Shown: positions 1-10,800 of the stretch, one piece after another | Numbering within the stretch: the first letter of the stretch is position 1 | How the letters are laid out: each line of letters starts with the position of its first letter | Origin: Takakia lepidozioides | Taxonomy: Eukaryota; Streptophyta; Takakiopsida; Takakiales; Takakiaceae | Assembly: GCA_030704615.1 (NCBI GenBank) | Contig: CM060734.1 | Location: forward strand, 26,226,001-26,290,000 | DNA: 64,000 nt | Direction of reading: 5' to 3' | Notes under the pieces: generated by a model | The model's database searches: none | Told to the model about the DNA's origin: nothing | The model's input: only the letters and a program-made list of their open reading frames with translations | Translations under genes and position numbers: made by a program

Positions 1-540
1 AATTTCCATTCATCCGGGATTCGAATTACTTGCAGGATGGAAATTCGGCGCCGAATCTCCATCCATCCGGGATTCGAATTACCTTCAGGATGGAAATTCG
101 GCGCCGAATCTCCATCCATCCGGGATTCCACTTACCTGCTAGATGGAAATTCGGCGCCGAATTTCCATTCATCCGGTATTCGAATTACCTGCAGGATGGA
201 AATTCGGCGCCGAATCTCCATCCATCCGGGATTCCACTTACCTGCTGGATGGAAATTCGGCGCCGAATCTCCATCCATCCGGTTTCCACTTACCTGCTGG
301 ATGGAAATTCGGCGCCGAATTTCCATTCATCCGGGATTCGAATTACCTGCAGGATGGAAATTCGGCGCCGAATCTCCATCCATCCGGGATTCCACTTACC
401 TGCTGGATGGAAATTCGGCGCCGATTTCCATTCATCCGGTATTCGATTACCTGCAGGATGGAAATTCGGCGCCGAATCTCCATCCATCCGGGATTCCACT
501 TACCTGTTGGATGGAATTCGGCGCCGAATCTCCATCCGGG
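1..540. repeat. 53-bp tandem satellite with GGCGCC palindrome
   Basis: About ten head-to-tail units. GGCGCC centres fall at 47, 100, 153, 206, 259, 311, 364, 417, 469 and 520, so the period is 53 bp with occasional 1-2 bp deletions. Each unit has GGAAATTCGGCGCC followed by GAATCTCC or GAATTTCC. The copy at 143-166 is a perfect 24-bp palindrome. Between cores lies a variable spacer alternating between GATTCGAATTACC and GATTCCACTTACC types. Open frames across it are repeat artefacts (they change frame from unit to unit), not genes. Confidence 0.95.
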
Positions 541-1215
541 GGATGGTCTCTGTCGGAGCGGTGCCGCCTCTCGCCGGCTCTGTTGGATATTCGGTGCCGA
601 ATTCCGTCCGGGGGTTGAAATATGACGGCCAGGTGCCGACCTCTCCCTTCTCCCCGACTGCATTGGAACGGCCCCGAATTGAAATTCGGCGCCGTTTTTC
701 CCATCGGTGGAGGTTTTTTATGTCGGCCAGTTTTCGGTCTGACCCCCCGACAAGACTTCCTTTGGGGGGCCCGGATGGAAATTCGGCGCCGAATCTCCGT
801 CCAGGGGATTTTCTCTGTCGCACACTCGCGGCCTCTGCGCCGAGGCGACTTCATCCGGAAGTCCCCTGTTCGATATTCGGTGTCGAATTTCCGTCCGGGG
901 GTTGAAATGTGACGGCCAAGTGCAGGCCACTCCCCCTCCCCGACTGCATCCGAACCGCCCCGGATGGAAATTCGGCGCCGTTTTTCCATCTGGGGATGTT
1001 TTTATGCCGTCCTGTTTTCGGCCTGACCCCCCGACACGACTCCCTTGGGGGGCCCGGATGGAAATTCGGCGCCGAATCTCCATCCAGGGGATGTTCTCTG
1101 TCGCACACACTCCGGCCTCTGCGCCCGAGGCGACTTCATTCGGGCTTCCTCTGTTGGATATTGGGTGCCGAATTTCCATTCGGGGTAGTAATGTGACGGC
1201 ACGGTGCCGGCTTCT
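541..1215. repeat. Longer-period (about 285 bp) satellite related to the 53-bp array
   Basis: Three diverged copies of a longer unit follow the short array. The landmark TGAAATRTGACGGC, or its variant, recurs at about 614, 901 and 1185. Within each unit the GGAAATTCGGCGCC core recurs, once followed by GTTTTT and once by GAATCTCC, so this appears to be a higher-order form of the same satellite. No gene. Confidence 0.85.
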
Positions 1216-2031
1216 CCCCTTCAGCCGTCATCATCCGGACGGCCCCCCACTTTCTGACTGCATACCGTTGGCAGTTATTGCGCAAAGACGAGGGGCCGCA
1301 TTCCGGAGACAAGGTTCATTAACACTCTGACTGTGGATTTTTGAGATAGTTGGCTCCCTGGATTTGGATCAGGCTTCGTCGCTCGGACAAATCGGCATCG
1401 CATTCGTTCCCATCGCTGCACCCCCTTCTACAGGGAGCTTCTCCGCACGCCATCCTGGCAGTCTTGTGTGCACATCTCCCATGGCGGAAAACCCGAGCGC
1501 TACAGGTACTGCCCTCCTCACGAGCATAGAGCTTCATTTTCGTGCAGAGGGGACACCTGCCGGGTGATGGAGAAATATCTGTGCGTTCGATACCACCTGA
1601 AAACGGGGTCGGTTTTTTTGGAGGAGGAAAGGAAGGACTCAAACGGCCTTGTTGTCGAGAGTATTGTTGTGCTCCACGATGATTTCGGCGATGGCAGGGA
1701 ATGGCGAGTTCCACCATCGGACAGCGTCATATACAGGGCTGTTGGGGACTTCATTTGCCGCCCAAATGCACCGTCTATCCTGGCGCCTTCCACGAAACAA
1801 TCCGCGAATCAGAGAGTGGTACCTCAAAGAGAGAAGTCCGCAACGAAGTAAATCCAGAGCCGAACCCATCCATGAAGACGACCGAGAACCGGGTTGTCAC
1901 AACCTGTCCGACTCAGACGAGGTCATGGACGTTCCGAGGTCGTCCTGGAGATCAGGCAAGTCTCAAGGACGTCAGTGGAGGGGGAGTCATATTCAGCACG
2001 AGAACCGCAGTTCGATCTATTCTAGAATTGC
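1216..2031. other. Unassigned unique sequence before gap
   Basis: No recognisable domain, transposon end or RNA gene. Several overlapping open frames up to about 130 codons exist, but none has a recognisable motif and they overlap on both strands, so none is called. Confidence 0.5.
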
Positions 2032-2531
2032 NNNNNNNNNNNNNNNNNNNNNNNNNNNNNNNNNNNNNNNNNNNNNNNNNNNNNNNNNNNNNNNNNNNNN
2101 NNNNNNNNNNNNNNNNNNNNNNNNNNNNNNNNNNNNNNNNNNNNNNNNNNNNNNNNNNNNNNNNNNNNNNNNNNNNNNNNNNNNNNNNNNNNNNNNNNNN
2201 NNNNNNNNNNNNNNNNNNNNNNNNNNNNNNNNNNNNNNNNNNNNNNNNNNNNNNNNNNNNNNNNNNNNNNNNNNNNNNNNNNNNNNNNNNNNNNNNNNNN
2301 NNNNNNNNNNNNNNNNNNNNNNNNNNNNNNNNNNNNNNNNNNNNNNNNNNNNNNNNNNNNNNNNNNNNNNNNNNNNNNNNNNNNNNNNNNNNNNNNNNNN
2401 NNNNNNNNNNNNNNNNNNNNNNNNNNNNNNNNNNNNNNNNNNNNNNNNNNNNNNNNNNNNNNNNNNNNNNNNNNNNNNNNNNNNNNNNNNNNNNNNNNNN
2501 NNNNNNNNNNNNNNNNNNNNNNNNNNNNNNN
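2032..2531. other. Assembly gap (500 N)
   Basis: Exactly 500 N, a conventional gap of unknown size. It abuts a simple-sequence repeat on its right, the probable reason assembly failed. Confidence 0.99.
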
Positions 2532-3045
2532 GCCTGTCACAGCACCGGCACAGCCCATCACGCCCAAAGGCCAGGAACAGCCCGTCCAGGCCCGTCACAG
2601 CCCCAAAGGCCTCAGGGGCACAGCCTTTGTCACAGCCCCGCACAGGCCCCACAGGGCACATGGCAGAAAGCCTTGTCACAGCCCATCACAGCCTCAAAGG
2701 CCTCAGGCACGGCTGTCACAAGGGCCCCTCACAGCCCATCACAGCCCCAAAGGCCATGGGCACAGCCCGTCACAGCCCCACAGGGCCTCAGGGCGGGGCA
2801 CAGTCTGTCACAGACCCGCCGACCACAGCCCGTCACAGCCCCAAAAAGGCCACTGGGCACAAGCCTGTCACAGCCTGACACAGCCCGTCACAGCCCCACA
2901 GGGCACAGGGCACAGCCTGTACAGGCCCATCACAGCCTTTATCACAGCTTGCCACAGCCCGCACAGCCCGTCACAGCTCGCCACAGCCTGACACAGCCCG
3001 TCACAGCTGCCACAGCCTGTCACAGCCCACACATGGCCGCTCTGG
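2532..3045. repeat. CACAGCC-rich degenerate tandem repeat
   Basis: Dense repetition of GTCACAGCC and CATCACAGCC separated by short spacers such as CCAAAGGCC and CCACAGGGC. Units are about 9 to 26 bp and imperfect. The strand is strongly C/A-biased. Long open frames through it are low-complexity artefacts. The array probably continues into the gap to its left. Confidence 0.9.
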
Positions 3046-4440
3046 CAGTTTAGCCATTTCTCAAAGGGGTTTAGCCACGCCAAGCTAGGGTTTGTGTCTC
3101 TTGGACTCTAGGCTTCTTTCCACCGAGCTATGGTGGCTGTGAGGAAATCAGCAGGTATCCTTGCTCTTTCGGCTCCCACACACCACCATAGTAGCCCTAA
3201 GCCATGAGGTGGTGCCACAAACCAAGCCTTCTTTCTCACTTAGCCTACCCAAACACGCCACTAAAACAATGGCAAACAACCAAGCCCTGCTGGTTCCCAG
3301 CCCTTGTGAGCACTCATTCAGCACTCTCCTTGGCCATAGCATCTGTCTTAGAACCTCTTCCAGCCCCCTAACCTGCTGCTTCAAGAGTTGCGCTCCCTTC
3401 AAGCTTGAACTTGAAACCCCAACTCACATAGGCCCTACAAGTGCTTTTCTTTCACTCCAAGTGGAAACCAGCCCTAGACCTTCCGTTCTAGCTCTCTAAA
3501 GCTTGAAAACAAGAGCCTCAATGGGCTGAGGCATGCTCCACACATGCCCCACTCTCACCATAAAAGAATCAAGCTCCTTTGCTTCATTTCTTGCACCCAC
3601 AAAACCGAAAATACAACTTCAGCATGCTGAAAGCATGCTCCACATGCCCTACAGGGAAACCAGCCCCTTCCTTCCTTTCTTGCACTCCCATACCTGAAGT
3701 GCAAGCCTTCACCAGGCTGATAGCATGCTCCACACATGCATTGCCCTCACATAAGGGAAGTCAGCCCTTCCCTCTTCCTTGCTTGCCCTCCAAGCTTGAA
3801 GATGGAAGCTTCAATGAGCTGAATACATGCTCCACACATGCAACCTCTTCACACAAGAGATATCAGCCCCCTATCTTGGCTCCTTGGCTCCTTGATGCTC
3901 TCTAAGACAAGACTAAGCACTCCATAGCCTTTGCCAAGCTCCTGAAACCCTAAGGCTTACTACTTTTCCACAAGCACACTTTCTGTGTGTGGCAAGAGCT
4001 CTTCTTCCAGCCACAAGAACACTTCTCTTGTGGTGCAAGAGCTTTCTGCAAGCTCTGTAACCCTAGGTGCCAATTCCATGGCCTTTGCAGCACCTTAGCT
4101 CCTGTTCCAGCCCTGCTCTCGCCATGACAAGAGCCCCTCTCAATGCTGAAGCTCGAATGAAACCCAATCTCACCATCTCCACAAAGTGCACTGATGCCCC
4201 AAGCCAAATCAGCCCTTTCGCTTGGTCTTGCAATCCTTCACACAATGACAGCTCGCATTCCCAAGTCCAGTTCTCAGCTTTGCCACCAAAGCCACTATAA
4301 CCTGCTCTTGACTGGTCCTCTTCCAATCGTGCTTGCTCATGCATGTACACAATCTGACATCAAGGTGCTCTGGAATTACCTACAGTATGGTGCTTTCATC
4401 TCTGAAGCTGAAGATCGAATGCCAAGGTTTACCACCTCGT
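3046..4440. other. Noncoding region with dispersed ~100-bp repeat
   Basis: A motif resembling GCATGCTCCACACATGC recurs near 3532, 3635, 3724 and 3826, each time followed by a pyrimidine-rich stretch containing CAGCCC and CTTCC, so an imperfect repeat of about 100 bp covers roughly 3500-3900. I see no gene; open frames on both strands have no recognisable domain. Confidence 0.5.
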
Positions 4441-5300
4441 AACCCACATCGCCTTCGCTTCTAACAACCAAGAGCTCCACGGTGCTCCTTGCATAACAAC
4501 TTGGTTTCTCTCATTCTCAAGCAAAACCACAAGTGCTACAACTAACTCGATACTAGCACTCATAGATACAGCTCATCTTTCTCGAGTGATAAAGAGGAAG
4601 AATACAAGCACAAGCTCATGCGAGCTCACAAAGCTGAAGCATAAACTCATGCATATATAACCTCATCACTCAAATACAAGTCAAACCAAGTGCACCCCAC
4701 GCCATGGGGAATCCACACTACGGCGCCATAGCTAGGCGCGGTGAGGCTCAACTCGAGAAAGATGAGCCTCCCGCGCTTGCCGTGAAGATAACCACTCCAG
4801 GGCCTAAATCTGCCTTGACCCCTGGATTGACACTTGGGCCAATCCCAAATGTCAATATGTAAAAGCTAGCTATTTCCTAGCTAGTTTCACACTAGTGGTA
4901 AAATAACTTGACAAACCCTTTAACATATTGATATATGTGGATATGATATTAAGGGTGACTGAGGCTTGCACACTAGAGAACAAATTGATATATGTGTATA
5001 TGATATTACGGGTGACTGCTTGCACACTAGAGAAGCAGCGGATCAGCCTATATAAAGGGAAAGCAGTTAAGATTCTAGAGAACTGGTAAAGTGAAAAGCC
5101 TTGAGTTCAAGATGAGGATAGATCAATACGATTGATATGATGATGTGATGGATTTCATGATTGATTGATGATAGATACAAGCAATAGAACCTCCCGGGTA
5201 GTTCGAGAAACCACTTCTTGAAGCGAGCTTTCAGTTTCTAGTTAGACTAGACTAGTTTTACCTAGAGAGGATTGTTATACTTTTTAAACAATCATTCATG
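4441..5300. other. Possible decayed LTR or promoter; tandem duplication and TATA-like box
   Basis: A segment of about 57 bp starting TTGATATATGTG is duplicated in tandem (about 4928-4984 and 4985-5038), and is followed by CTATATAAAGG near 5050. A degraded Ty3/gypsy gag lies on the minus strand at 5600-6110, so this could be a relic LTR, but the orientation does not settle it. No coding region recognised. Confidence 0.3.
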
Positions 5301-5599
5301 GTTACGGTGCCCCATGACGTAACGAATCGATCATTTGGTTCCACATCTTTCTGTACGATGCCCCAGATGGTAACCTTTGTCACACTTCATCTGGGATTTT
5401 GGCGTAGGACAGAATGCAGCCACATGACCTTACCACTGGTATGGGTTACACATCTGTGTCACACTAGCTGTGGGCCTACTCCTAGAACTTTGCTGCCCTC
5501 TTATCAAAGTACTTGTGTAGTGTTAGATAGAGTGCATCTATGTGTCACCTGGAATTACCATCGATACCTCTTCAACATCTTCTCCATCCAACGGTTTTA

Positions 5600-6110
5600 A
5601 AGTCGTCTCGCCAATTTTCCACAATCCTCTCTCGATTTGGATGGCAGTTCCTACTGCTTCAGCCACAGTCTGAAATCTAGTTCCTAGCATAAGATTCATT
5701 ATCTCATGACTAAGACCTCCAATGAGCCTATGGCATTGTTCAATGTCAAGGACTTAACCTTTGGTAAACAGTCAATTAAAGCTATCGAAGTACACTTGAA
5801 CCCACTACTGTAGTTATTGTTTCACTTCATCCATCTTCATCTTTAATTTGGCTATATCCACATGCCGAAATTTTGCTATCATTGCATCCTGTAGAGCCCG
5901 CCAATCCAGTGGTTTTGCATTCTGGGTACGTTGCCAGTCATCTGCTTTACCCTTTAGATTCAACCTTGCCACCTTTGCCAAAACTCTAACATCTCCTGCC
6001 ATTTGTAGTTTTTCTATCCAATCAGTAACATCTTCAGACTCCCTTCCAAAGAATGGAGCTTCCACACCTGATGGACTAGCCAGTTCAACTTCAGCGTTTA
6101 TATTTCAAGA
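5600..6110 (-). pseudogene. Ty3/gypsy gag fragment, broken
   Basis: The minus strand from about 6105 reads as a retrotransposon gag core: a start like PSGVEAPFFGRESEDVTDW, then ADDWQR and LDWRALQDAMIAKFRHVD, the usual fold order of the retrotransposon gag domain. A second part with GLSHEIMNLMLG follows at about 5750-5640. In-frame stops interrupt it between residues KQ and VQVYFDSFN. No protease or pol follows it, so this is an isolated truncated copy, different in sequence from the gag of the intact-looking element at 29.5-36.5 kb. Confidence 0.75.
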
Positions 6111-6339
6111 AATATAGTATTTAAAGATACACATTCTCATTGCTAGTATCCGATATCCAAGAACCACCTTGCAAAGCCTCTTCCCTCGCATTCACTGTTA
6201 TCCTTCTTGATATAGAAGTCACCATGACCCACGAATGGGACACTCTGACCCACAATACTATCAATAATCTGTTCCCAGCATAGATCACCCGTGTACACAC
6301 ATCACCATTGTGAACCTGTCCCCTTGGTAAGAAAAATGC

Positions 6340-6425
6340 TGGCCTAGGAAAAATACGGAGGGCTTATCGAAAGGACGAGTTGACGAAGTCCGTGATGCAG
6401 GACTTCAGGGAAGGGGCTACGCCGT
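6340..6425 (+). pseudogene. Short Ty3/gypsy pol fragment (RNase H-integrase linker)
   Basis: The plus strand reads KIRRAYRKDELTKSVMQDF, matching [19 protein letters not shown] in the pol of the chromovirus at about 33475-33535 almost residue for residue. Nothing recognisable from pol lies on either side, so it is a small insertion or deletion relic of that family. Confidence 0.7.
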
Positions 6426-6604
6426 TACATTCCGACTCTATGTTAACTTGCAGATCTCTCAAGCTCTATGGATTCATCAGCCACTCAAAGCATGTCCAGT
6501 TGCCCATCAGTACATACTCGAACCAAGGCCAAGACGACACTCACACAAAGCTTACATATCATGAAATATACAGATTTCCACTTCTCCCTCTTTCAGTTGA
6601 CATG

Positions 6605-6796
6605 TCTACTGTCATACTGCCCGCAGGCTTTTCGACTTCACTCACACTTAATACATACTCACGATTCCTACTTACAGGTTTACACACACATTTCTGTGAA
6701 TCTACTGTCATACTGCCCGCAGGCTTTTCGACTTCACTCACACTTAATACATACTCACGATTCCTACTTACAGGTTTACACACACATTTCTGTGAA
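6605..6796. repeat. Perfect 96-bp tandem duplication
   Basis: 6605-6700 and 6701-6796 are identical on reading. The unit begins TCTACTGTCATACTGCCCGC and ends ACACATTTCTGTGAA. Perfect identity inside otherwise decayed sequence points to a recent slippage or unequal exchange, or an assembly duplication. Confidence 0.95.
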
Positions 6797-6799
6797 TCA

Positions 6800-7893
6800 A
6801 TACTACTGCGGTCTCCCCGCCACACTCAACCATGCTAGTTCATGGTTTCAAGCATCTCCAGAGCTACAGCTCCTGCTCGCTTCTCACTGCCTAGAAACTG
6901 CCTTGCACCCAATGCTCTCTTCCAAGGTGCCTTTCCCAACTAAAATTTTTGGCCAGATTGGGGAGATGGTCACATAACCACGGATTTCCTACTTGCGTTA
7001 GATGAAAGGCCTATTACTGTTGGCTTGTCTAACAACCGGGGACTGGACCTTTCCTTGACAATAAACAGCGATCGCTTACTAAGGGAATATCCAACCTCCT
7101 GCCCTAATAGTGGTCAACTCCACTGGTTTCTTCACCTACAGCTGACTTTCACCCATGATCAAGACTACAATACCCCAATTGTTGAGATTCCAAGCTAAAA
7201 TACATCCAACACAAAAAGGTAGGGAGGCCTTTATTAGAAAGTTGCAAGTCATTGATCTCAAGGGGGGATTCTTGCGGAGGCCAACTCCTGTCACATCCCT
7301 TTACTGGCCCGGACACCCCTGCCAAAGGGGATCACATGGGAGGCCAGTATCCTGTCCATACCATCACCTTGGTGGGCCTGGACAGCCTGCCAGGGGCACG
7401 GATGGCGGGCTTGCTGCTGCCGTGTTCACACACCACCCCACATCAACATCCGTAGCAAAGGCTTAGCCATATGAAGGATGCTGAGGAAGCGACGGTACAG
7501 GGAGGGTGGGACACAGCTAGGGCATCCATTGCAACCCACCCCACACGGGGGAGGAGGGACATGGCACCGGCCAAACCTGACTACCGACAAGCTAGTGACA
7601 TGGACACAGACCCTAAACAGGACCTGAGGAAGATGTGATAGGAAGGTATGCTTGTAGAGAAACCTGGTGTCTTTTGTTTGCCATCATTCCTTTGCTCGAT
7701 ATGGCCTCAGTCTCTCCCTTCAGGTTCTATTCCAGCCAGCATAACTAGCCTCATGATTCTGCACCTTACCTTAAGATCTGCGCTAGTAGGTGCAGCACAA
7801 TAGATTGACAAATATACTTTACAAACTTATAAAACCACATGCTGACAGCACACAACCGAACGAAGCCCAAGTACTATGCAATAACGCTACTTG
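6800..7893. other. Intergenic / 3' flank of the BSL gene
   Basis: No domain, repeat or transposon feature recognised. The proximal part (about 7600-7893) should contain the 3' untranslated region and polyadenylation site of the minus-strand BSL gene whose stop is at 7894-7896. I could not place a poly(A) signal with confidence. Confidence 0.4.
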
Positions 7894-10800
7894 TCAAATC
7901 CACGCCAAGGAACCACGATCATTTGCTGGTTGTGGTCGCCCTCGTGTTGGTGTCGGAGGCCTTTGCACGTTCAGTTCCTGCATTATTGACACACTTGTAA
8001 ACAACCACAAACCGGCAGTAGTAAACAAGCAAGTAAGCAAGCTAAGAAGAAACAAAGTACCTGCATCCACGTGTCCTCAAGATGGCGTTCTGGTGATGAC
8101 TCAGGAGAGGTGATGGCAGGTGGGATCGGATGGATCAGTTTGGGCACCACCACCAGGTCCCTTCCTAGAACCAGAATTGCTCCTGCATTATTAGCAGTAC
8201 CTACACCCAGCCCAGTCCTCGATCTCTATAACTCTCCGATAATCATGTCAACCTGTCATTGCAATTTTTTTAAACACATACCACCTCTACTTTCGCTATT
8301 ACCCAGACCACAAAGGACACAGTAAAGAGGCAAGCGTTCCATATAGCTCTCCTATGATGTGAACCCGTCATCTGAACTCTTTCAAACACATACCACCTAC
8401 ATTGGCCATTACCCAGATCACAAGGGACACAGTAAAGAGGCAATAGACTGGTACTTACCACAATAATTTGTGGCAGAAAACAAGGTGATCAGGTGACCTT
8501 GAGCAAAGCGTTCAAATCCATCCATCACGCATTCATGCGCCCTGACAATAAGCTGGAGATCATTGTTCTTACAGAACTCCATTACCCGGTCCGGCTGAAA
8601 GTCACAGAACAAGTGAATGAACACAGTCCCTTCCACCAAGTAGAGTCTTTGTGTATTTCAAAAGCAACACCAGAGAGCAAGGGCCAAAAAGAAAACGAAA
8701 ACCCTGCCCAGGGGTTGGCGTAAGGAGTTGTTCTTCATAGAGAAGCCTAGTAAAGAGTTACCCCAAAAGTGACCAATCCTGGGCCTCGTGCATTTGGACG
8801 CAAGCCCTCGACACTGTCATTTTCTGTTGGATCTGACCTGCAAACAGCCCCAACATGTTCGGTGACAAATGAATCTCCCCTCCCACTCTAAAATGGGCGT
8901 CTCAGCATTTCATCCTCATATAACCTTAAATAGAAATTTAACAACAAATTACATTTCTCGAGTCCTAACACTTGCGCTAGCATGACCAGGACAAGAAGAT
9001 CATACCAGAGAAGGTCCATTAGTACAACAGAACCCGCCTCCATGGTGATGGGACGTTGCAGTGCTTCAATCTGCTGTACATGATTGATTGACCTTCCGAT
9101 TCCACCATGCATGCAGATAATTTTCCTCTCTATCAGGGCAGCAAGTGGCAACCAGTTAAACAACTGATTGATACGGTGCCATGCCCATATGCCATCCCGC
9201 TCCCCCTACATCCCACCCACCAAACCTCATGAGCACCCTATTGTGCTGTTTTGCTCTAGCACAGGACCTGGCAACCTTTGTTTACCAAACACCATAACCA
9301 ATTTTACTTGACGGGCAAAACTATCATTCCAATTGTGGGACTTGCAAATAAAGACCTACTAAGAAAGCTGGTATGCTTGTATGTACGGTGAAGGAATTTT
9401 GAATATCTTAAAACTTCAAATGTGAAAAGGCTGTATGATATATAAAAGGATCACCACAAGCTGGACAACAGCTTAACAAAACATACACAAGCTCGCACTG
9501 CAATGAATGATATGCAGACCATGTGGTCCCCACACTTCCGGTTTTCACATCTGCACTTCCACAACAGAAGACGATGCGATACAGCAGGTAGCAGGTGCAA
9601 TGCAGGAGATGCAAGAAGAGCACACGGGAGACACATACCCAATGCTGTCCAGCATGTTTCAGCGACAGCATATAGAATATTCCAACATGGATACGCTACA
9701 ACAAGGTGGGCCCAGCCTTGTGCTTAATTATGCTTCAGCCTGACAAGCCCCACTCTACTGGGACAACAGGGGCCCCATTTTTCCATCCCCCAACCCTAAA
9801 GAACAATAACCCTCCATATCCACATGACATCTAGACAAGACACAATCGTGAAAACCCATACTACCTACATTGTCCACACAATGTGACACACACAAGTACA
9901 CACCATGCGTTCAATGCACTCAATGCGAAACCCAAATAGGGCATTGATGTCTGCTGCTTCATGATTGCCACGTATCAGATGTACGTTTGTGGGGTATTCA
10001 ATCTGCCAATGCAACAGACAAGTCTCAGCACATGTCTTGTGCATGCAAGGAAACATACCTCCAGAATTCATGCATAGGCATGTGTCCACATCCCTCCACT
10101 AGAATTCCCAGCACTAAATCCATTTCAGAAAAGGTACTATATTAGGAAGGTTCATACATAAACAACCATCCAACTTCAACTACAAACATTTGTACAGACA
10201 TCCAAACTTCATACACATATCATCCATTTTATGTCAAAATTCCATTTAATTGTCAGGGGGGAGCGTTCTGAAATGTGATAGTAGACAACCTATGTAGGTG
10301 TGTCGAAGAAACTACCCAATAATCATCGATAAATTGGAAGGGAAACAAAGCACCTTGAAGGCGCTACAAAATGGTGCATGCTCACCTTGAGAGCAAGTAG
10401 TAGGGTTATCGTTTCTAAACTGTGTTGCCCTCGGTCAACATAGTCCCCAAGGAAAAGATAGTCGATATACCTGTAAACAGCAACCAATGTTAGGACCTGA
10501 AGCTTTTCAAACTAGTATCTCTGGTCAACTCCAACCAAGTGGTAAGACCACTAATAAAAGACAGCTTAACAAGAAATGACCTGAGTTATAAGTGAACCCC
10601 AATTCAATAGAAATTTTCCAATTACCAAAAAATATATATAGTCAGACATGCCAGCAAGCAGACCCGTGTAACATGATAATCATGTGATATGAATGCCATT
10701 ACCCTGCCATGCCATTAATTCTTATGTGCAAGGAAGAACCCCTGTGACTACTAGTAGAAGCTTACGTGATGTCTCCTGCTGTTGAAGGCGAGCCATACTC

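Noticed and set aside
30-905. Long open frames (up to 291 codons) with repeated MEIRRRISIHP-like peptides
   Set aside because: They are translations of the 53-bp satellite in several frames and both strands; 53 is not a multiple of 3 and the peptides cycle accordingly.
1649-3053. Open frames of 400-450 codons crossing the first gap
   Set aside because: They run through 500 N and then through the CACAGCC simple repeat; there is no real coding evidence.
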